DNA of 64,000 nucleotides from Bacillus sp. FJAT-47783 (lineage in GTDB: Bacteria; Bacillota; Bacilli; Bacillales; Aeribacillaceae), in assembly GCF_022808615.1 (NCBI RefSeq), contig NZ_JAKZKS010000001.1:310001-374000 (forward strand), written 5' to 3'. The notes beneath the pieces were generated by a model, which was not told where the DNA came from, made no database searches, and worked only from the letters and a program-made list of their open reading frames with translations. Within the stretch, counting starts at the first letter, position 1. Each line of letters starts with the position of its first letter. Positions 57,449-64,000 of the stretch are shown one piece after another. Position numbers and translations under genes: made by a program.

Positions 57449-58231
57449 AAAGGCTTTTTTCGCCAGTCGTTCAAAAACATTCGGCATAATTCGATAAACA
57501 ATGCTCCCTGTTTCCATCCACCACGGAAAATTCAGCTCTCTTTTGTTCGTTAACATAATCCGAACGACCTTTTCCGCAACATCCTCTGCCCGAAGCATCC
57601 ATTTTTGGACATTTTGCACGTATTGACCAGACGTATCTGCAACATCAAAAAATTCTGTTTGAATCGGTCCAGGGTTTACCGCTGTCACAAAAACAGACCG
57701 GTCAGCAACCTCTAATCGCAAACTATTCGTAAAGCCCAACACCGCATGCTTCGTTGCTGCATAAAGACTCGATTTCGGTGTTGCCATTTTCCCAGCTTGT
57801 GAAGCGATGTTAATAATGTGACCACTTTGCTGGTTAAGCATTTTTTGTAAAACATATTTCGTACAGGCCATCATCCCGTACACGTTCACTTCAAACATTG
57901 CTTCCATCTCATCTAATGAAGCTTCTTCAAATGAACGAAACAGACCAAAACCAGCATTATTCACTAAGACGTCAATACGATCATGCTCGTTTAAAATGTG
58001 TTGAAATGTCTGCTCTACATTTCCTAAATGACGAACGTCTAGCTCGTAATAATGACAGCGAACGTTATACCTCTCTTCAATTGCTTTTGCTATTTCAGCA
58101 AGGCGGGCTTTTCTCCGTGCCAGCAAAATTAAATGCCCACCGCTCTTTGCCACTTCATACGCCATTTTTTCACCGATCCCACTTGAGGCACCAGTAATAA
58201 TGACGAGGCGATCTTTCAAATTCGGATTCAA
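57437..58231 (-). CDS. yqjQ: Short-chain dehydrogenase YqjQ
   Basis: This 264-residue SDR has GASSGIGEKMAYEVAKSG (cofactor), LVNNAGFGLF, IINIASQAGKMATPKSSLYAATKHAVLG with the Ser-Tyr-Lys triad, and NPGPIQTEFF. RKARLAE after the third strand suggests NADPH. TTG start at 58231 with GGAGGG. Two bases after the yqjP stop, so coupled with yqjP. Confidence 0.92.
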   Translation of the reverse strand: MNPNLKDRLVIITGASSGIGEKMAYEVAKSGGHLILLARRKARLAEIAKAIEERYNVRCHYYELDVRHLGNVEQTFQHILNEHDRIDVLVNNAGFGLFRSFEEASLDEMEAMFEVNVYGMMACTKYVLQKMLNQQSGHIINIASQAGKMATPKSSLYAATKHAVLGFTNSLRLEVADRSVFVTAVNPGPIQTEFFDVADTSGQYVQNVQKWMLRAEDVAEKVVRIMLTNKRELNFPWWMETGSIVYRIMPNVFERLAKKAFHKK

Positions 58232-58233
58232 AA

Positions 58234-59199
58234 CTACACCCTCCTGTAAAGTAACACACCATCTTCATTTGTAGACGTCAAAAGCTGTAAATCGATTAAA
58301 TAGTCGAGCTGACCGACCGTCTCCGACATCGTTAACATAAGTTCACGTTCGTATACCGTCGGAAACAGCTTCTGACAAATTTGAAACGCCGTCATCTCCT
58401 GTTTGTCTATGAGCTCTAGAACATTCATCGCTCGCTCATGTTGACGTTGAAGACGATGACGAATAAGCGTATGCGCTTCATAAATGAACTCACCATGACC
58501 CGGATAAACAATGGAAATCGGAAAATCTAGCAATTTTTTAAGCGAAGTATTGTACTGAAGCTGTGGCTTAGGTCTTTCCCCACTACCTAGTGGCGGCTCT
58601 AATAATGGATTGGATGAAATCTTCTTCAGCAAATGATCGCCACCGATCACTTCATTCGTCCGTTCATTGTACAAAACGATATGACTTTGGGCGTGACCCG
58701 GTGTTTCAAGAACGGTCCAATTCAAAAGCCCATCAATTGTATCCCCTTCTTGGATCACTTTGGATAATGAGCGATGGCAAGAAAAATGATATGTCATATC
58801 GACTAAAGATAAAAATTTTTCATGCTTCTGATCGACACCGAATAAAGTAAATAATTCAGAATAAAATTGCTTTTGGTAGCCCAAAAATGATTTCTCTTGC
58901 CGGAGCCATGGAGCGTTATAAGAAGCTCCGTACACGGGTATATCATGAGGCAAATAATCAAGAAGGCCGATATGATCTGGGTGGTGGTGGGTTAATACGA
59001 CTTGATCAATATCTTCAATGTTATATCCATGATCATATAGTTGTGATTGAAAACGACTCCATGCTTCATCTGTTTTCGGACCTGCGTCTACAAGTGTTAA
59101 AGCATCCCCTTTTATTAAATACACATTGACATCTCCTACGGGAAACGGAGTTGGCAGTGAAAGCATCGTAATCTGACTAGGTTTTAACGTGTTCATCAT
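58234..59199 (-). CDS. yqjP: Metallo-beta-lactamase-fold hydrolase YqjP
   Basis: This 321-residue protein has TLVDAGPKTDEAW, the zinc motif LTHHHPDHIG (HxHxDH), LETPGHAQSHIVLY, GGDHLL, and VYPGHGE. Structure resembles hydroxyacylglutathione hydrolase or RNase Z relatives. Substrate unknown. ATG with AAAGGA upstream. Confidence 0.9.
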   Translation of the reverse strand: MMNTLKPSQITMLSLPTPFPVGDVNVYLIKGDALTLVDAGPKTDEAWSRFQSQLYDHGYNIEDIDQVVLTHHHPDHIGLLDYLPHDIPVYGASYNAPWLRQEKSFLGYQKQFYSELFTLFGVDQKHEKFLSLVDMTYHFSCHRSLSKVIQEGDTIDGLLNWTVLETPGHAQSHIVLYNERTNEVIGGDHLLKKISSNPLLEPPLGSGERPKPQLQYNTSLKKLLDFPISIVYPGHGEFIYEAHTLIRHRLQRQHERAMNVLELIDKQEMTAFQICQKLFPTVYERELMLTMSETVGQLDYLIDLQLLTSTNEDGVLLYRRV

Positions 59200-59334
59200 G
59201 AAAAACCGTCCTTTTAATTTTATTTTATAAAAATATTTTAAACCGACATAACTTTATTTGACAAACATAACACACATTTGACATTATATTCAAATAATTC
59301 AAACATCATGAACTAAAAAAATTCTTTAAATACC

Positions 59335-59364
59335 TTGACAAACCGTTGTCCACAATTGCATAAT
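59335..59364 (+). promoter_or_regulatory. Promoter of the proI T-box leader
   Basis: TTGACA (59335-59340), an 18-bp spacer and CATAAT (59359-59364), 50 bp before the T-box stem I. Confidence 0.65.
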
Positions 59365-59414
59365 AATGAAAAATCTTTTCGTATTTTCAAATTATTCGCA
59401 TAGATTAAAATAAA

Positions 59415-59640
59415 GGAGCTATGATTAGGAATAGTAAGCTAGAGATGATCGAAGAGAGCGAAATTCATTGGCTGAAAGATTTCGCGGTCCACTGTCTAGC
59501 TGAACCTACCCTATGAGCTGTTAGGTAAACCTAACCGTTACTCGCGTTAAGAGATAAAGTTGGCTGCATAAATGCGGCAAGTAAGGTGGTACCGCGGAAA
59601 CCTGTCCGTCCTTTTTTGACAAGGGCGAACAGGTTTTTTT
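59415..59640 (+). ncRNA. Proline-specific T-box riboswitch controlling proI
   Basis: Stem I contains AGTAAGCTAGAGATG and its closing CTAGCTGAACCTACC. The GAA-CCT-ACC context gives CCT (59505-59507) as specifier, a proline codon. The T-box consensus AAGGTGGTACCGCGG is at 59583-59597. The terminator ACCTGTCCGTCCTT / AAGGGCGAACAGGT with seven T follows (59598-59640). Uncharged tRNA-Pro should permit read-through. Confidence 0.93.
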
Positions 59641-59671
59641 ATTTCCATTCAATCAAAGGAGGAATGATGAC

Positions 59672-60511
59672 ATGAAAACAATCGGGTTTATCGGAGCTGG
59701 TTCGATGGCAGAAGCATTCATTTCTGGGCTCATTAACGGTGGTATTTACAAACCAGAACATATTTATGTGTCAAATAAGACGAATGAAGAACGACTCGAG
59801 CAATTACATGCCAAATATCGTATTCATATGGCCGAAAACAAAGAAGAGATCATTCAAAAAGCGGACGTGATTATTTTAGCGATAAAGCCGAAAGGTGCTG
59901 AAACAGTCATTCGTGCCATTCAACCATTTGTAACGGAAGATCATCTCATTATCTCTGTCTTAGCAGGTGTTTCCACGACAGCGATTGAAGAAATATTAGT
60001 AAAAAAAGTGCCTGTTATCCGTGCAATGCCAAACACGTCCGCAACGATCCGTCTATCAGCTACTGGCATGACAAAAGGACATTACACAACAGAAGAACAA
60101 CTTGCTTTTGCTAAAGGATTATTTGAAGCCATCGGAACGGTACAAATCGTCAAAGAGGAGCAATTAGATGCCGTTACAGGCCTTGCTGGCAGCGGACCTG
60201 CATACATTTATTATTTAGTTGAAGCATTGGAGCATGCTGCAAAGGAAGTCGGGTTTGATGAGGAAACAGCACGTTCCTTCATTATTCAAACATTGTGCGG
60301 TGCATCTGAAATGCTCAAACAAACGAATAAAGAGGCAGCTGTCCTTCGTAAAGAAGTGACAAGTCCTGGAGGAACGACTGAAGCGGGAATAAAAATATTA
60401 GAAGCAAACGGATTTCAAAACGCGATTGTCGATTGCGTCAAACAAGCTGAAGCTCGTTCAAAAGAATTACGACACGCCTTTTTTGAAAACATGTTAAAGG
60501 AAAGAGTTTAA
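59672..60511 (+). CDS. proI: Pyrroline-5-carboxylate reductase
   Basis: This 279-residue NAD(P)H-dependent enzyme makes proline from pyrroline 5-carboxylate. Motifs: GFIGAGSMAEAFISGL (Rossmann), VIRAMPNTSA, and VTGLAGSGPAYIYYLVEAL with VTSPGGTTEAGI. SD AAAGGAGGA. Controlled by a T-box for proline. Its stop overlaps the yqjN stop (TTAA). Confidence 0.96.
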   Translation: MKTIGFIGAGSMAEAFISGLINGGIYKPEHIYVSNKTNEERLEQLHAKYRIHMAENKEEIIQKADVIILAIKPKGAETVIRAIQPFVTEDHLIISVLAGVSTTAIEEILVKKVPVIRAMPNTSATIRLSATGMTKGHYTTEEQLAFAKGLFEAIGTVQIVKEEQLDAVTGLAGSGPAYIYYLVEALEHAAKEVGFDEETARSFIIQTLCGASEMLKQTNKEAAVLRKEVTSPGGTTEAGIKILEANGFQNAIVDCVKQAEARSKELRHAFFENMLKERV

Positions 60512-62130
60512 GCTCTCTCCTTTAACAATGTATGAATAGTGTAACTTAACAAACCGGGTAGTATGGAAAAACTAAACGGAAGATGAAGCCGTTCTGTCCA
60601 CTTATGTGCATCTTTTCCGCGTGGGCCGACATTGATAATAGGCACATTCAGTTTCATCATTTCTTGAATCGGCATGTAATACCCTTTTCCGTAAAGCGGC
60701 ATATTGGACGTTAACATGTGCAATGTTTTCGGGTCTTCATTTAATTTTAGAAAGCTTAAATCAGACAGTCCAGGAAAATAGTGAAGTCGCGTTAACTCCA
60801 CTCCGTACATTTTATTGGCGTAGTCCGCTAAACTCTCCACTGTGTTTTCAATCAGCTTTTCACCTTTTGAAGATACCGCTGGATAAAAAGGAGGGCTGTA
60901 AAATAAGACGATAAACGGTGCTTCCTCTTGGCAAAGTGCAGCAAGGTCAGAGACGAGCTTTGTTGAAAAATCGCGATCTCCTACATCACCGCGATTGGAC
61001 TGTAAATAGTCGATTCTGCGCCCTACTTCTGCTTCTCCGTACCGTTCAATCGCCTTTTGCAGTAATTGTTGATACGTAAATACACGCACCTTTCGATCAC
61101 AAGACTCAAACGGAACTTTGCTTCGAAACTTCTCTTCTCGCTTCTTATACGTTTGTTCAATCTTTTTTGCTGCTCTACATGCTGTTTCATACAATAATTG
61201 ATGCAACGAATCGAAAGAGCGATTCATCATTAAAAGATTAAACATGGTCACCGATTCATGAGGAATTTGAACAGAATATTCTTCTTTCAAATCTTTTTGC
61301 ATTAAATTCGTCGGTGGAGGAGTTACCTCTCCTTCAACGACTTCACAAAACGATTCATTTAACTCTAACAACGGATTTAACTCAGACACCATTAAATTGG
61401 CATTTAATCCAGAAAAAGGTTCGCCTACATGCGTTTCAATTCCTTTGCAAAAAAAGCCGGCTAATATTTTTCCAATAGAGCCTGTATAGATATAATGATG
61501 ATTATCATTCGGGTATTGAGCGAACATCGGTTCGCTATTAATACAAGCTTTATACGTTAACGAAAACTGTTCGGCCATATCTTGTATAACTGGGATAGCA
61601 GCCAGCATCCCTTCTGAATTCGCTTCCTCATCTGGAACCGTTAGGAGCAGCACATTTCCATCAAACTCTCCATTCATAGCTCGTTCAAGCATCGAAAGCT
61701 GAACCGTTAGCCCTGCCTTCATATCCATGGATCCGCGACCGAATAACCATTCATCTGATGCTACATCTTTTGCCGCTTCTTTTGGCATCCGGTCGATTAA
61801 GTCTTTCAGTTCACTTGTCAGTTCTCTTGGGCGAAATGCTAAATGCTCCAAATGGCCATAATCGTTTACATCGACAACGTCAAAATGGCTCAACAAAATG
61901 ACAGTATTTGATGTATCCTTTTGTTTAACAAGAGCCGAAAGAAATTGCCTCCCATCACGCAATGAATGAAGCTTTAAATGCTCAGCATGTGATTCAAAGT
62001 ACGGAAAGCTTTTCAGCAAATAATATAAATGTTCAGCAAACGTCACTTCCTCTTTTGTCCCGGTTATGGAAGGATGTTCAATTAACGTGCATAATAAGTC
62101 TTTAAGCTGGTCACTCGTTTGCCACTTCAC
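60508..62130 (-). CDS. yqjN: M20-family peptidase/deacylase YqjN
   Basis: This 540-residue protein resembles RocB-type arginine utilisation proteins. Metal-ligand stretches include LLSHFDVVDV, RGSMDMKAGLTVQL and TVPDEEANSEG. GTG start at 62130, SD GAGGGTG. Substrate is unknown; amino acid deacylation is inferred from the family. Confidence 0.9.
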   Translation of the reverse strand: MKWQTSDQLKDLLCTLIEHPSITGTKEEVTFAEHLYYLLKSFPYFESHAEHLKLHSLRDGRQFLSALVKQKDTSNTVILLSHFDVVDVNDYGHLEHLAFRPRELTSELKDLIDRMPKEAAKDVASDEWLFGRGSMDMKAGLTVQLSMLERAMNGEFDGNVLLLTVPDEEANSEGMLAAIPVIQDMAEQFSLTYKACINSEPMFAQYPNDNHHYIYTGSIGKILAGFFCKGIETHVGEPFSGLNANLMVSELNPLLELNESFCEVVEGEVTPPPTNLMQKDLKEEYSVQIPHESVTMFNLLMMNRSFDSLHQLLYETACRAAKKIEQTYKKREEKFRSKVPFESCDRKVRVFTYQQLLQKAIERYGEAEVGRRIDYLQSNRGDVGDRDFSTKLVSDLAALCQEEAPFIVLFYSPPFYPAVSSKGEKLIENTVESLADYANKMYGVELTRLHYFPGLSDLSFLKLNEDPKTLHMLTSNMPLYGKGYYMPIQEMMKLNVPIINVGPRGKDAHKWTERLHLPFSFSILPGLLSYTIHTLLKERA

Positions 62131-62256
62131 ACTATCACACCCTCGCTCGTATTTTTTAATATTTCAATATTTTAACACAACTAAAAAACAAAATATATGA
62201 CGCTCACAGTAAAACGTTGCTATAATTTGAAGAAATGAGTTAGGGAGGCGAAAAAA

Positions 62257-63279
62257 TTGAGTAGAGCTTTATTTTCTCCATTTACCATTAAAGATGTTAA
62301 AGTAAAAAATCGTATTGTCATGTCCCCGATGTGTATGTATTCGGCTGTTAATAAAGAAGGATTTTTAGAAGATTTTCACTATACTCACTACATATCGCGA
62401 GCGGTAGGACAAGTAGGACTGATTATGATAGAAGCGACTGCGGTTACGAAGCAAGGAAGAATTTCCGATCAAGACTTAGGCATTTGGGATGATAAACATG
62501 TTCAGCCATTTCAAAAGCTTGTACAAGAGATTCAAGCCTATGGAGCAAAAACCGCCATTCAACTCGCCCATGCAGGTCGAAAAGCAATGGTTGAAGGGGA
62601 CATTTACGCCCCGTCCCCTATTCCGTTTGATCAACCATTTAGGCTACCAAAAGAAATGACAGAAGAAGACATAAACGAAACAGTACAATCCTTTCAAAAT
62701 GGAGCAAGACGTGCAAAGGCAGCTGGATTTGATATCATTGAACTTCACGGTGCTCATGGTTATTTAATCAATGAGTTTTTATCGCCATTAACGAATAAAC
62801 GAAACGATTTATATGGTGGGACACCGGAAAATCGTTACCGCTTTTTAAAAGAAATCATCCATGCTGTAAAACAAGTATGGGATGGACCTTTATTTGTTAG
62901 AATTTCCGCAAATGATTACAATCAAGAAGGGTTAACAGCAAAAGATTATGTTCAATATGCTAAATGGATGAGAGAAGATGGAGTTGACTTAATCGACGTT
63001 AGCTCTGGTGCCGTTGTCCCAGCAACCATTAATGTATATCCAGGCTACCAAGTGAAATATGCAGAAACGATTCGAAAAGAATCTGGTGTATGTACAGGTG
63101 CTGTCGGGATGATTACGAGCGGACTGCAAGCAGAGGAAATTTTACGGAATGAACGAGCAGATTTAATTTTCATCGGCCGTGAGCTACTCCGTAACCCATA
63201 TTGGCCGTATGAAGCAGCAAAAGAACTAAAAACGGAAATCACAGCTCCTACTCAATATGAACGCGGGTGGATATTTTAA
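62257..63279 (+). CDS. namA: NADPH dehydrogenase NamA (old yellow enzyme, YqjM)
   Basis: This 340-residue flavoenzyme reduces activated C=C bonds and electrophiles. Motifs: [14 protein letters not shown] (Cys near 26 tunes FMN), [28 protein letters not shown] (His pair), [11 protein letters not shown] and [14 protein letters not shown] start, SD GGGAGG. In B. subtilis it belongs to the oxidative/xenobiotic response. Confidence 0.95.
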   Translation: MSRALFSPFTIKDVKVKNRIVMSPMCMYSAVNKEGFLEDFHYTHYISRAVGQVGLIMIEATAVTKQGRISDQDLGIWDDKHVQPFQKLVQEIQAYGAKTAIQLAHAGRKAMVEGDIYAPSPIPFDQPFRLPKEMTEEDINETVQSFQNGARRAKAAGFDIIELHGAHGYLINEFLSPLTNKRNDLYGGTPENRYRFLKEIIHAVKQVWDGPLFVRISANDYNQEGLTAKDYVQYAKWMREDGVDLIDVSSGAVVPATINVYPGYQVKYAETIRKESGVCTGAVGMITSGLQAEEILRNERADLIFIGRELLRNPYWPYEAAKELKTEITAPTQYERGWIF

Positions 63280-63282
63280 CAT

Positions 63283-63313
63283 AAAAAAGCCGGGGAATCC
63301 CCGGCTTTTTTAT
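63283..63313. terminator. Bidirectional terminator between namA and rnz
   Basis: AAAAAAGCCGGGG-aat-CCCCGGCTTTTTT, perfect 13-bp arms. Confidence 0.92.
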
Positions 63314-63319
63314 GTTAAA

Positions 63320-64000
63320 TCATGAAATGTCACTTTCCCTCCTTTGCACTTCCATTTGAAAGAAGTCTCGAGCCACAAACGTATTTTCAAAGATTTCTTT
63401 TGCTTCACTTAGTAATCGCCGTTCTGATTCTTCTCCTTGATATCTGGAGCTAATATGTGTTAATAACAACACCTTCACTTCTGCCTCTTTCGCTAAATAA
63501 GCGGCTTGCTCGGTTGTCGAGTGGTAATAATCATATGCAAGTTTCTCCTCATCCTTCGCAAACGTTGCTTCATGAATTAAAACATCCGCATCTTTTGCTA
63601 ACTCAAACCGAGCATGGCACGCTCTTGTATCGCCTAGAACCGCTATGATACGTCCTTTTTTAGGAGGTCCTAAAAACTCTTTTCCTCGTATCGTTCTTCC
63701 ATCTTCTAACGTTACGGTTTTCCCATCCTTTAATTGTTTGTAAACAGGGCCTGGTGGAATGTTTAGCTTTTTTAATTGGTCGACAAGCAACATTCCTGGT
63801 AAGTCTTTTTCAACGACGCGATAACCATAAGAAGGAATCCCATGTTCTAACTTACTGACAAAAACTTGAAACGTCTCATCTTCAAATAATAACCCGTCCG
63901 ATTCGATTTCTTTAAAGATTAGTTCGTATTTTACACGTGTACAGCTTAAGCGAAGGGATGTTTCAACATATTCTTTAATACCAGGTGGGCCGTAAACGGT
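63320..64000 (-). CDS. rnz: Ribonuclease Z (5' end cut by window edge)
   Basis: The minus-strand frame is open to the right edge; 227 codons are visible, about the C-terminal three-quarters of the usual 307. Visible features: GYRVVEKDLPG, EDGRTIRGKEFLGPPKKGR, LGDTRA, DVLIHEATFAKDEEKLAYDYYHSTTEQAA and LLTHISSRYQGEES, which supply C-terminal zinc and phosphodiesterase residues. RNase Z processes tRNA 3' ends. The HxHxDH motif is outside the window. Confidence 0.94.
   Translation of the reverse strand, partial: TVYGPPGIKEYVETSLRLSCTRVKYELIFKEIESDGLLFEDETFQVFVSKLEHGIPSYGYRVVEKDLPGMLLVDQLKKLNIPPGPVYKQLKDGKTVTLEDGRTIRGKEFLGPPKKGRIIAVLGDTRACHARFELAKDADVLIHEATFAKDEEKLAYDYYHSTTEQAAYLAKEAEVKVLLLTHISSRYQGEESERRLLSEAKEIFENTFVARDFFQMEVQRRESDIS

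Overview
The window comes from an endospore-forming, low-GC Gram-positive bacterium of the Bacillaceae. It carries sporulation genes (spoIIAA-spoIIAB-sigF, the spoVA operon, spoIIM, spmA/spmB, dacB, dacF), A/T-rich purine-rich ribosome binding sites with many GTG and TTG starts, and a gene order largely that of the Bacillus subtilis segment from ypbE to rnz (yqjK). The genus cannot be fixed from the sequence. Polyhydroxyalkanoate granule genes, an endonuclease Q-type gene and an HMG-CoA lyase gene suggest a lineage distinct from B. subtilis itself. No rRNA, tRNA, prophage or CRISPR array was seen.

Layout. 1-5.3 kb: ypbE (cut by the window edge), ypbD, recS, ypbB, ferredoxin, and riboflavin transporter ribU under an FMN riboswitch. 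5.4-9.6 kb: serA, an M23/LysM endopeptidase, the phasin pair phaQ-phaP, and a copy of a dispersed repeat. 9.6-18.2 kb: the sigX-rsiX pair, a PduO-type adenosyltransferase, and the resABCDE cytochrome c maturation and redox-signalling cluster. 18.2-24.2 kb: rluB, spmA-spmB-dacB, scpA-scpB, ypuF. 23.8-27.1 kb: the riboflavin operon ribE-ribBA-ribH-ribT behind a second FMN riboswitch, with ribD absent. 27-32 kb: ppiB, brnQ, ypuA, lysA. 32-40 kb: spoVA operon, spoIIA operon, dacF. 40-44 kb: nucleoside catabolism (deoB, punA, pdp). 44-50 kb: xerD, yqzK, fur, spoIIM, an endonuclease Q-like gene, nudF, an aldo/keto reductase and yqkE. 50-54 kb: HMG-CoA lyase, yqkD, yqkC, yqkB, a CDGSH protein and several dispersed repeats. 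54-57 kb: a DNA-damage polymerase whose yolD-type partner is separated from it by a tnpB element. 57-64 kb: yqzH, yqjQ, yqjP, a proline T-box with proI, yqjN, namA and rnz (cut by the right edge).

Functional links. SigX appears to drive its own operon through a perfect ECF-type promoter. The spoIIA products control sigma-F in the forespore, and spoVA, downstream in the same program, has a sigma-G-type promoter and encodes the dipicolinic acid channel. Two FMN riboswitches couple riboflavin uptake and synthesis. ResA-ResB-ResC assemble cytochrome c, and ResD-ResE sense respiratory state.

The least conventional features are four. (1) A tnpB element retains a 23-codon remnant of an IS607-type tnpA and sits inside an SOS-regulated polymerase locus. 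(2) A helically phased array of about ten TGCAATT-like units at 20-21 bp spacing lies at 49.82-50.02 kb. (3) A family of intergenic repeats with conserved ends and variable middles has five clear copies, all in one orientation. (4) The rib operon lacks ribD.
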